64,000 bases of DNA from Acarospora socialis. Lineage: Eukaryota > Ascomycota > Lecanoromycetes > Acarosporales > Acarosporaceae. The stretch is taken from assembly GCA_025617375.2 (NCBI GenBank), contig JAMYGW020000005.1, positions 1,426,001-1,490,000 on the forward strand. The letters run 5' to 3'. The first letter of the stretch is position 1; the number at the start of each line of letters is the position of its first letter. The notes beneath the pieces were generated by a model. The model ran no database searches, was not told where the DNA came from, and worked only from the letters and a program-made list of their open reading frames with translations. The position numbers were made by a program, and so were the translations under genes. Positions 23,822-37,278 of the stretch are shown piece by piece.

Positions 23822-25587
23822 ACTGGTGGCAGACCGAAGGACAGGAGTGGAGATCTCGAGTGATGGAGAATGCAGTTGTAAACTGATGCGGAGCTCAGAA
23901 AAGCCAATCACATGCGACGACACGCTAACGCTAGGCGCCACATGGCATCCGGTAGCTTCATACCTTACCTACGAAGTGAACGGACGGCTGTTCTGCACCA
24001 TTCCAACATTGCTGCATGAGTTTCCTGTGTGTAACAAATTTTCCTTTCGAATGCACATGGTAGATTGAGTATGTCTTTTCGAACGCTACTATCGTTACCA
24101 TCATATCCGGAGCTCCCCATCCACCAGTTAGCCTTGGAGCCACGGACGTTCGTCCACAACTTTTCACGATGATACAAAGCTGGTCATGACCTTTATGAAG
24201 TCCGCTCTCTCTTTCAGGCTTGCTGAGATGCTTGTGCCGGAGATGTTGTGGGTGTTGATTCTGCGTTCCTTATCTCCTTTGACGGCTGTGTGGTGGTGTT
24301 GGTATATAGAACCATCACTGCCGTGTTTTTAAATTGCTGGCTTGATAATCAAGTCCATTCTGTTCCTTAACATGATCTCCCGTTCGTGTATCGTGTGTTT
24401 ATCCATCTCCAGCACTTTCTTGAGACCCGATCGCATTCAAATCGATTCAGCTTAGCAATGCATACCAGCTTGCATTACAGGCGTACATTTCCCAAGCCTG
24501 GTTTGTTCGGAGATTCGAAGTCTCTCGTGCCTTTCTACGCTCTCAAAGCCAGCATTTAGGCTCTGAACCGATGCGCATATGGAGATCTGGAAGGCAGCAA
24601 CCCTGGTTCCAGTTCACTTGATCAGAAGGAGAGTCTCTAAGACAACCTTGGGCCGCCAGCGACCATCAGAACGACCCATAGCCTCTAGCGATATCTCCGC
24701 TGTCCCACTGCCCGAACTTAGCCATTAAACTGCGACACAGACGTGTCGTCTATGGCTTCGGGGCCATGGAAGGAGTTGTGCCCAATTGGGACTAGGGTGT
24801 TAACCTCAAACCCTATTGACCGGAAAACGACCTCAATAAGCTCAACACCAACAAGGACCTCAATAGCTCTGAAAGAGAGCATTCTAAATAGATACTATAG
24901 TCTCTTTCAACTAATCCAAACAGAATCTTGTGGCTGGTCGCAGAAAAGCAGGGAGGTCAAAGGATCGAGGGTCTCAGACCACAAGATCGAACCAACTAAC
25001 TGTAGCAGTTTCTCTTCGACATCACTCCCCGCAAGCCATAACCACACACGCTGTTTACCCCAAGGAAGTCAGGGACGATCTGATTGCTTGCAACGCCCGG
25101 CGTCGTAGGAGGCTGCTCAAAGGTCCTTCATATTTGAAGGCGCCTCAGTACCGCCAAAGGACTTCGAGTGAACCTCGACAAGGCAAAACGGTTCCAAATC
25201 GCGGAGGATATTCTTTCTTCTTTTACCTACTGGTTAACACAACTTTCTTATTGATGGCTTAAACTGGCCCGCCGCACAATGTCGACTGATCAGCTAGTGG
25301 CAGATGCGAGTCCAGTGTATAGATATTCTAACGAAGTTCCTTTATTGACAGCCCTATAGCCTCGACCGTCCTATTGGCAAGCTGCATGAGTCTTTGATAG
25401 CTTTCAACGTCTATAAAAACGTTGAACCTGACACGTTGTCATTTCCTCCTCACCCTCGACTTTCCTTAAGACCTCACCATCAAACTAGAGTCAAACACCA
25501 TCAGTGCTCGACGCACCTCAGCACTTTACACTCACTCAAGTTTCACTTTCCAGATACTTATATATTCGCTCATCTTCATCGGCCAAC
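23822..25587. other. gene-free stretch between idh1 and the pheromone gene
   Basis: About 1.8 kb without a convincing gene. The left part is the idh1 promoter and the last few hundred bases are the promoter and 5' leader of the pheromone precursor. I see no repeat or relic that I can name. Confidence 0.4.
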
Positions 25588-26193
25588 ATGAAGGTTCTCT
25601 CCATCTTCTACACCGCCCTCCTCGCCGTCGCCTCCGTCGAGGCGGTCGCAAGCGCCAGCCCGGACGCGGAGGCAATCCAGCGCTTCTGCCACCGTCCTGG
25701 CCAGGGGTGCTCCAAGCTCAAGCGCGCTGCTGGTGCGGCCGCGGAGGCTCTCGCCTTCGCAGCCCCGGTCGCCGACGCCGAGGCACGCATCCAGCGCTTC
25801 TGCCACCGCCCCGGCCAAGGCTGCTCCAAAGCCAAGCGTGCGGCCGAGGCCCTCGCCGATGCGATCGCCGAGGCACATGCCGTAGCTGACGCAGCGCCCG
25901 AGGCTGAACCAGGTGAGCTCGTTTCTATCATCCCCCGCTTGCGAATCTGAATGCTAACATAAACCTCAGAGGCGATCCAGCGTTTCTGCCACCGGCCCGG
26001 TCAGGGCTGCAGCAAGGTCAAGCGCGCCGCCGAAGCCATTGCCGAGGCTCTCGCCGTCCCCGAGCCAGTTGCCGACGCCGAGGCAGAGCCGTTCCAGCGC
26101 TTCTGTCACCGACCCGGTCAGGGCTGCTCCAAGGCGAAGCGTGCGGCAGATCAGTTGGCCAAGGCCGCTGCTGATGCCGTCGCGGAGGTCTAA
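25588..26193 (+). CDS. ppgA: alpha-factor-type mating pheromone precursor with four peptide copies
   Basis: Two exons (25588-25912 and 25970-26193) join to 549 nt, 182 aa; the 57-bp intron has a GCTAAC branch point. Residues 1-20 form a secretion signal. Four identical copies of QRFCHRPGQGCSK follow at residues 31-43, 69-81, 112-124 and 151-163. Each is followed by one variable residue (Leu, Ala, Val, Ala) and KR, the cleavage site of the Kex2 protease. Ala/Glu/Asp-rich spacers separate them, suitable for Ste13-like dipeptide trimming. The core xCxxxGQxC pattern is that of Pezizomycotina alpha pheromones, such as WCHLPGQGC in aspergilli. Here Phe replaces the usual first Trp. The peptide would be secreted by one mating type and sensed by the Ste2-type receptor of the other. 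A cyclic-peptide (dikaritin) precursor is less likely: no UstY-type gene is nearby and the motif fits pheromones. The symbol follows Aspergillus usage. Confidence 0.9.
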
Positions 26194-27297
26194 ACACATC
26201 CAGGCATACAACGCACCGCAATGGCGATGACGACAATGGGTCTTCAGCTCGGATAGTGGAGGCCCTCGAAAAGCGGCTCGACAGCAACAACGTTTTCTTA
26301 TATACCTTTATCTCAGTGGGTCTGGTCTTTTCTATCTTCAGTTCTTGCGCGCTTTCCACTCGACTCGGTCTTGGCTGGCTCCTGCCTTGAGACGGTTCAA
26401 GTCATGACGCCTAGATATCTCTGTACGGACAATTCACTTCGACTCTCAGCAAAGCAACATGTACGGCAGACATCGACAGGACATAACTGTTCAAGGGTTG
26501 GTATTACGCGTTTCATCTATATCTTTTCTCAATCAAGGCGCTCGGTTCTGAAGGACAAGTATTCTTAGATCTGATGTGCGGCTTCTGATTCCCTGCGGCT
26601 TCGGGCGTTGGGACGACGGGGGTCTATTTATTTTCCTACTGTCAGGGATCATTGGGGGCCTGTTAGATACCATCGTGCCTTGCACACTAATAGAAACATC
26701 TTCAGGCCAGACTCGAACGTGCCATGATGGCGTGATGGTGACTATAAGAGCTTGATGTTGACGGCCCAGGTGCTCTGGCGCAGAACCCGTGCTCAACCAC
26801 CAAAATCAAGTCTATGTGCTTATTTCGAAGGCCACCGAAACGTGATTAGCAGTTAGGACAAGAAAAGACGGTATTTGTAACTCTGTTTCATTCTGCTATT
26901 CTAGTCTTGAGAGATATGGGAGAGATATACATCGGTTTAGACGGACACTTTACGCATGTAAAGGAGATAACGACAGGCAGAGGAGTAAGCGCTCAACCGA
27001 GGGAGTTTCGACAGGCTTTTTTTGGAAGCGTGGACTTCCAGTAATTGTGGTGACTTCATTGCTGATAGTCTTAGGTTCGAGGTTAGGAGGCGACAGGCCC
27101 AACAAGGGCCGCAACAGTCTCCCGCAACGAGGAACGTGGACGAGGGGATGTGGTAGTATAGAGTAGGGTTCACGCACCTTGCAAAAGTAAAGTAGAACCT
27201 CATGCGCGTACACTGTGTGGAACGATACACTGGTCACAGGGTCTTCAACGTACCTCGGGCGGAGCAAATCTAACTAAGGTTATCCTGTTCATGATGC
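26194..27297. other. intergenic region between two genes converging on it
   Basis: It holds the 3' flanks of the pheromone gene and of the zinc-ribbon gene. No coding segment or repeat is recognised. Confidence 0.4.
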
Positions 27298-28348
27298 TTA
27301 CAGCATCTCCTCATCCTCCTGCCTCTGCGTATCCGGCACCCCACTTGAATGTGGTTCGAATCGGTTCATCTGATCGAATGCGCCATACTGGTGTTCCATC
27401 GCCTGACTACCCATAAAGTTGTGCCACCATTGCTGTCCCTGATAGACTGGGTCTGTGGCCTGATCATAACGGCGGTCGTTTGTCGGTTGTTGAGATGGAC
27501 AATCGTCAGTCATTACATCCACTTGCTGCGGCTCATGTGCCTGCAAGTCATAGTCCCGCCGCGCAAGCGTCTCATATCCGGATAAGATATAGGGTTCCGC
27601 GTTAGGCCGACCATCTCCATCTTGTAACCCAGACTTGCTCGTCTCGCAGTCTAGCTCAATCCCCTTTGATTTGATCTCCTCTTGAAGCCTAGTCTGCTCT
27701 AGAAGGTTCCTTTCATATCTTATCTGAGCCATTGCCTCTTCCTGCTGAAGACTCGTCGGTGGCCAATTGCCTAGCTCCTGTGCAAGAGCATGCCCGCCAT
27801 AACTCGGGGGTGATATACGCCAAAGCTGTATCAAGCGAAGCCGCTGCTCAGAATCTGCATGCTGAAACAGTGTAAGCTGTGACGGGAAGAGTGTTAACGG
27901 ATCGATATTATGCTGCGTGAGGATGGCCGCCGGAGAAGTCTGATTGACGTCAGTGGTAGGTGGGGAAATTATCGGACTCCCGGGAGATGCTGTGGATAGC
28001 ACTGCGTGTGCGGAATGATGGTAATGCTGTGTGATGTAGGTGATAGGCTGCACTGGAGGCGCCTTAGCCTGCGCTTGGTTCTCCGGAGCGTTTACCAATG
28101 GCTGCGTAGGGTTGGTGAGAGTGAGGTTGCGCGAGAAAAGTATAGCTAGGTCTTCTTGCATCTTGAATTCGCCTTCCGAACCTGAGAGGCCGCACTACAT
28201 CCCACAAATCAGCTAACTTATAGATGGCACGCAGCGCCTTTGTGTACCACCCTCGAGTACTCACATTCGGGCAGTGAGGGTTCTCAGCGAAATCGGCTAG
28301 AAGATGCTCTGCTTCTATATCGAAGCCGCAGTGCTGACAGCGATACAT
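27298..28348 (-). CDS. unknown protein with an N-terminal zinc ribbon and a disordered Gln-rich body
   Basis: Two exons (28348-28265 and 28194-27298; intron 70 bp) join to 981 nt, 326 aa. The start MYRCQHCGFDIEAE carries C4xxC7. After the intron the second pair C26xxC29 is completed (HCPN|CG), giving a four-Cys zinc-ribbon-like module at residues 4-29. The rest is rich in Gln, Pro, Ser and Asp, with a predicted helical stretch around QEEAMAQIRYERNLLEQTRLQEEIKSK split over the centre, and ends in an acidic DEEML tail. I do not recognise a named family. The layout (small metal module plus low-complexity Q-rich region) could suit a nuclear regulatory protein, but that is inference only. Confidence 0.7.
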
Positions 28349-29091
28349 TCGAGTGACTGCTCAGAAGCCACGGGAGACACTTTGATTTGAGACGGTCAGG
28401 TTAGGCAATAGTGCGGTAAATAGATGAGAAGAGGGTTCTCAAACAAAGCTTTTCAGAGGCGTGTTTTATTTTAGGCTATGAATAGTCACTATATTACAGT
28501 TTTTTGATTCTTGATTGCTGAGCAGTTGCCTCTCTGTCGGTGCGGAATAACGGAGAGTGAAAGCAAACAGCGAAGAGCGGCGAGACGTAGAGATTGAAGC
28601 TCGGGGCGTACTCCGTATGTGTAGCGCACTGATTGGGTGTGCACCGGACAGTGATGCACAGATGTTGGTGGCAGTCACAGCGTACCTTGACGAAAAAGCT
28701 TTGAGGTAGTGGCTGCTAAAGAACACTAAGTAAACGCGAAAGTGGATTGATGCAGGCAGAATGTCTGGTTAGTCGAACATGTCCTAGTCCTCGTTGATAC
28801 AACGTCTTTTATAGCCAGGATTCCACAGGAACAATGTCAAAAATGTGTAGAGGATGATGATGTTGTTGTTTGTCTGATGACCTGTCACTAAGCGGAGAAT
28901 TACGACTGAACAGCTTGCTTAGTCATCTCACCTCGACACGGGCTAGTGCTACGCTTATGTAAACAGAGAGCTACCTGCGAAAGTCGAATAGACGCGTAGA
29001 GCGGCGTGCCTACAGAGCTTCATCTAACTCCATAATCCAACTCTCAGTCTTACCAGGTCTCCTCGGTCTTCTTTACCTCTTTGATTTCATC
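28349..29091. promoter_or_regulatory. divergent intergenic region upstream of the zinc-ribbon gene and pre10
   Basis: About 740 bp lie between divergent starts. It contains an ACTCCGTATGTG motif near 28609 and a GGTGGCAGT, a weak relative of the yeast proteasome element, near 28668. No gene is recognised. Confidence 0.4.
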
Positions 29092-30260
29092 ATGGTATGT
29101 TGTCTATTGATATACAGTGTTGTTTATTATCTTGCGCAACTACCTCCTTGAGCTCACTCGTCGCTGACCAGAGCTTCGTCCGTGACAGACCTCGATAGGA
29201 ACAGGTTACGATCTTTCAAACTCTGTCTTCTCCCCCGATGGCAGGAACTTCCAAGTAAGCCAGACCCTCCATAGCTACGACCCGAAAGTTGGCCCGGCAT
29301 CAATCATAACTGATACCTGTAACCTAGGTCGAATACGCAGTTAAAGCTGTTGAGAACGGAGGGACAGCGATAGGCATACGGTGTGAAGATGGTGTTGTCC
29401 TGGCGGTGGAGAAGATCATCACTAGCAAACTACTGAAAACTGGAGCGAACAAACGGATCGCAACGGTGGATAGAAACATGGGCGTTGTCAGTTCCTACGG
29501 GGTTTCAGCGCTTCGACTTTAGGCACGTTCTGACAATGCTCTGAACAGGTATGCGCCGGCCTCGTTCCGGACGGTCGACATTTCGTTTCTCGGGCTCGGG
29601 ACGAGGCATCCGAGTGGCGGAAGATGTACAAAGCTCCAATCCCAACTGCAGCGCTCGCCAGTCGGCTGGGTAGCTACGTCCAAGCATATACCCTCTACTC
29701 CAGTGTGCGACCCTTTGGCGTGACTGCTATCGTTGGTGGATGGGATTCAGAGGCAGAGCTGCCGGTGGATGGACAAGTAGGCAGTGGACCGTCGGTAGGA
29801 TCGGGAGGCAAGGTGAAGGGTGCAAAGGCTGGCGGGCCGGGGCTCTATATGATTGAGCCAAGCGGACTTTACTGGGTAATTTGGGTTCTGTTGCACAGTT
29901 CCATAAAAGGTACCTAATCTTGTACTACAGGGCTACTATGGTGCCGCGACCGGTAAAGGCCGACAAACCGCGAAATCAGAGCTAGAGAAGCTCGACCTCT
30001 CTTCCGGCAATCTCACCCTCGAAGCGGGAGTGAAGGAAGCTGCACGCATCATCTACGTCGCTCACGAAGATAGCAAGGACAAAGACTTCGAGTTGGAGAT
30101 GACATGGATAAGCTCACTGGACGGCCCAACGAAGGGCAGGCACGAGGAAGTACCCAAACACATACTGGAGGAGGCCGAAAGAGCGGCGAAGAAGGCGATG
30201 GAGGGAGAAGATGAGGAAGAAGACAAGCCGGCCGAGGAGGGGGAGAAGATGGAGGAGTAG
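29092..30260 (+). CDS. pre10: 20S proteasome subunit alpha type-7 (yeast Pre10, human PSMA3)
   Basis: Five exons (29092-29094, 29189-29254, 29328-29486, 29549-29875, 29931-30260) join to 885 nt, 294 aa. The first coding exon is just the ATG. The joined start [27 protein letters not shown] is the N-terminal helix and YD-loop of alpha subunits that gates the chamber. [18 protein letters not shown] and [13 protein letters not shown] follow. The long acidic C-terminal tail ([19 protein letters not shown]) is typical of alpha7/PSMA3 and contacts activators. There is a Gly/Ser-rich insertion near residues 180-200. Two further proteasome genes, pre7 and pre4, lie in this window. Confidence 0.95.
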
Positions 30261-30657
30261 ATGAGTCGATGATTTGAAGATGTATTACTACACTATTGGA
30301 CCTATGAGCATAGAGCGAGTCTTTTCAGGCGCCGGGATCTGTCGGTCTGTGTTTCAACTTCTCGAACTTGCGAAAAGTGGCTGTTGCTGTATCGGCCGTA
30401 TGAACGCTTGGTTGAAGCTACGTTGGGTTAGATCTAACATCATGATGAGGGACAGCATCACCATACTGCGCTCAAAAACGTGTCAGCGGCGCACTGGACA
30501 GGCACCCATGCGTGAGCCGAATACACAGCTCATTATCTCCACCGGAGCACTCCCCAATTCCAAGAATCTAGGTTGGAACGCCACCATCACTTTTGAACCC
30601 CAGTAAAATCCTAGAAAGCCAATGCCCTCAATGCATTCCCACCCCAACTCCACGCCG
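30261..30657. other. convergent 3' flank of pre10 and rib4
   Basis: Two genes end toward each other here. Nothing else is recognised. Confidence 0.4.
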
Positions 30658-31459
<802 letters not shown>

Positions 31460-31816
31460 AATGGTTATTAATGTGGGGACCGGTGGGCAAATCGTGTTCT
31501 ACTGTGAGCGAGGTTTGAGGAATTCGCTGGTGAAGGTGGGGTGCACCCAAGCTTGCGGTTGGTGGGGCCTCTACAAACGCAGGGTCCAGCCTACACTGGA
31601 ACAGGTCAGTGCCTACCATATGATACAATGCGACGCGAGATGATTCTGCGAGCGGATGACTTCTGCAATACTCATTACAATAGAGGAGACTCCTGCGCAA
31701 CTAATCCACCCACTGGTCCCTAGCATTACAGATACGATACCGCCAAAAGCACACAAACACCATTTGTTCCACTCCACCAGTATCCGAGTCGCAGTAAGAC
31801 CAGACGCCGTTGACTT
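31460..31816. other. intergenic region, rib4 promoter and gfa1 3' flank
   Basis: These 357 bp hold the promoter of rib4 and the end of gfa1. No further feature is recognised. Confidence 0.4.
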
Positions 31817-34225
<2,409 letters not shown>

Positions 34226-35344
34226 GTTTGCTTGACTGAACGAAGCTTAGAGTAGGGGAGAAAGAGTGGAGCGATTAGGATATGTCGGAATGAGAAGGGT
34301 AACGAATGTGGCAGGTAGCAAGGTCGTAACGTCGTCCTTGCAATGAAGAAGTGAAGGTAGTCAGGCAGGCAGTTGCAGGTGGTGGTGGTGGGAGAAATGC
34401 AGCGGGGATCAGCTTGAAGTTTATACGACAGTTGTTGAGTTTTGACGAGTAAACGTTTGAGCAACTACCAAGACACGCTAAGGCAGATAAAGGAAGCGAC
34501 CCAGCCGAGCGCAGTTGGCTTGACAACAAATTAATCATTACCAGGTAGGTATTATCAAGGTAAGTTAGTCGCTGCTTTCAACGGACCCGTTCCTGTGTAA
34601 GTGATCCTGCAGCCCCCTTTTCTTAGACTGGTAGATCCTTCAGGTACGGAGGGGGGCGAAGCAAAGCATCCCGGTTCAAGACAAACCAATGCAATTCCTG
34701 GACTTCTAACAAGAACTACCTTAACTACATACAGTACAAGTACAATCACCAAGCCGATTTGTCTCACCTTCATTGCGAGCTTTTCAGCTGACCCGAGTGC
34801 CTTACGAGACTCCGTATGTGGAGGTACCTTACCTTACCTTACACATATGCCGTGCCTGATGCCAAGTGATGCGAGTGTTTGACTATGACAACTGGTTTCC
34901 AAAAATAGCACCCCTGCGCTTGCATCACTTAGTTACTCTGATGGTTCCTGTCGATCTCTCTCGTAAGATGCGGCACACGACCGCTGAATCAGGCGACTAT
35001 TGTGTACTGTGTACGTCGGACTTCCCCGTTGGTGATACACTCGTCAATAACAATAATAATATGGTGATGAGACACCTCTCGTAGAGATCAAACTGTACAA
35101 GTAGGTATGTTTGCTCGACTCTGTCTATGATACAGTACAGAGTCGGAACATGTTGTCTTTCTACCTTAGTTACGCTGTACTTTTATTCTACTCCAGTTAC
35201 ACAGCCCTTTCAGGTTTCGGACGAATCCGGCGGGCTACCAACGAGTACGTTGAGGTAATTAGGTACGGTACGTCGCCATTCACATGATAACAGTTGATGA
35301 TGCGGGCCAAGAACAGCGCCGTATGAGAATTACCTAGAACCACA
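34226..35344. promoter_or_regulatory. divergent intergenic region upstream of gfa1 and the phosphoglycerate-mutase-like gene
   Basis: About 1.1 kb without a gene. A run of CCTTA units (GGTACCTTACCTTACCTTAC) lies at about 34821-34840, next to an ACTCCGTATGTG motif near 34810. The gfa1 promoter is at the left. Confidence 0.45.
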
Positions 35345-36226
35345 ATGCCACCTGTCGTTATTCTTATTCGACACGCACAGGCTCTCCACAATGTCCACAA
35401 TAAGTGCATCAGCAAATCCGTCACAGAATCCAAACTGACACCTCGTCACAAGACTATGACATCCCTGATCCTCCGCTGTCTGAGCTAGGGATCTCTCAAT
35501 GCCGGGACCTCGAGGCTCACTTGAAGGAACACCTTCCGATCGCCCAGAAGACTGGTCTTGTTGTCGTCAGCCCGATGCGACGGACGTTGCAAACGGCCAA
35601 ACTGGGACTAAAATGGCTGATAGACCGAGGGACACCCGTCCAGTTACGCGGCGAATGGCAGGGTATGATGCAGTGCGCAATTGCCATTCTTGCCTGAAGC
35701 TCCGCTCGTGGGCCCTAGACGAGTATCTACGTGTTGACATGATCATCTAGAGAATTCCGATAAACCGTGCGATACGGGAACCAAAGCCTCCATACTTTCC
35801 AAACAGTTCCCGGAGTTCGACTTCTCGACTGTCTTCACCGAATACCCTTCTAAGACCGGGCGGTGGGCTTTCACTCAAGCAGCCATCACCCAGCGCGGTG
35901 TGGACTGTCGTCGTTGGCTCCGAACTCGCCCGGAAGAAGTCATAGCTGTGGTGTCCCACTCGGGCTTCCTTCGGGTCGGCGTGAGTCAAAGGCACTACGC
36001 AAACGCAGACTACAGGGTGTTCAGATTCGCAGAGGATTCCGGCGATGAACTTATAGAGTGGAATCTCACTGATGAGAATGGTGGTGGGATGGGCAGTAGT
36101 CGTAAAAGGCTGGCATTTGTAGAACCAACAGATTTCCTGCAGGAGCAGCAAGAGCATCCTCAGGGAAAAGTTGCGCAGGCACCCGAGGAGATTACCAAGG
36201 AGGTGTCGAAACGATCGAGAGAATGA
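35345..36226 (+). CDS. phosphoglycerate mutase-like (histidine phosphatase superfamily) protein, frame problem near its start
   Basis: The start MPPVVILIRHAQALHN contains the RHxx phosphohistidine motif. The body follows from about 35455: QDYDIPDPPLSELGISQCRDLE, SPMRRTLQTAKLGL, then intron 35663-35750, then ENSDKPCDTG and the second catalytic His in VVSHSGFLR. The C-tail is Lys/Glu-rich. The family contains mutases and small-molecule phosphatases; no substrate can be named. Between HN (about 35392) and DYDIPDPP a family-typical intron with a CTGAC branch point and CACAAG acceptor is visible, but joining it leaves the frame off by one. Either the copy is damaged, the sequence has a one-base error, or an unusual splice is used. 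Family call strong, intactness uncertain. Confidence 0.75.
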
Positions 36227-37278
36227 ATGATGTGGCGATAGTCATACGTTTGATGCCATCTCTCGGAGAACCTGCTGATCAAGGGTTGACGGGTATGGTC
36301 GGGAGAACCGGAACAGCATAAATGTTCTTTTGGGACAAGACTTACATCTGCCATACCCGTACAGTCTTCGGAACTCCGACTCGTTCGTTCAAAGTATCCC
36401 TGTATATACGTTATTAGGGATTCATTACGAAGCGGAGCTTGACTGTGAGGCAGAACTTGGCCAAGTTGCCATCAAGGCTGATGCACCCACTGGTTTGTCA
36501 ACGTCGTATGTTTGAGATATCACCAGGCTCAGATCCTAATGCGCTCAAGTTCTCCCTGCCGTTCCGACACCCAGGTTGAATGTCATTGACTTGGATCATG
36601 GTCCGGTGGTAGACGTTGTACTGGAGCACGCTCCACCGGATCTGAGATCGGACAACGGAGACCTAGACGATAACTCGTGGACGATAACTCCTCCGATAGT
36701 TCTTGGCAATGAGAATATTCAATCTGAGAACGGGAAGAATGGGGCTCCCGGATTGCCTAGATTCTGTACGTCGATGAAGCGTAGTGTCGTTGTTGAAGCG
36801 GAGGGAGGGGTGGGACGGATTCCAACCTCCTCTTCTTTCGCTTAAAGTGCCGAGATAGGTCTAGAGCACCGTCTAGTTGAGGCCGTCCAGGCAAACGTAG
36901 TACTTTTATCATGCGAAGTGAAGTTGCCAAAGCCGACCGCCAGGAATGTCAACCTCGTCGTGCGCTGAATTTTCCCTCGGTGCCAGCTTTCGACTACATC
37001 TTCTTGCGAAAGCCTTCGCGACGGATCCTTCCGTTTATACGACACCCTTCCTGCCTTTCCACACTACCTTGCTTGCTCGCCGGAAGCAAGAGGCGGGTGA
37101 TCTCGTCCTGCTGTTCGCGTCAACGCCCTTCTGGACCGCGTCCGCAAGACTGCGTGGTGCCAGCCCACACTATACTGACCAATGTACGAGGATTTTCAGC
37201 AGCCGTAACATATAGACAGCAAGGCGCGGGTCGAGAATGGTGTGTATGTACAGGTTAAGGTGGTAGCGGCTTCTCAGG
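36227..37278. other. intergenic region upstream of set1
   Basis: About 1 kb without a recognisable gene; the right part is the set1 promoter and 5' leader. A short upstream coding exon of set1 cannot be excluded. Confidence 0.4.

Noticed and set aside
24743-25262. Plus-strand frames between idh1 and the pheromone gene
   Set aside because: Short, low coding character and no recognisable motif.
25588-26193. Dikaritin-type cyclic-peptide (RiPP) precursor
   Set aside because: The KR-separated repeats fit, but the FCHRPGQGC core matches alpha pheromones and no UstY-type or other maturation gene lies nearby.
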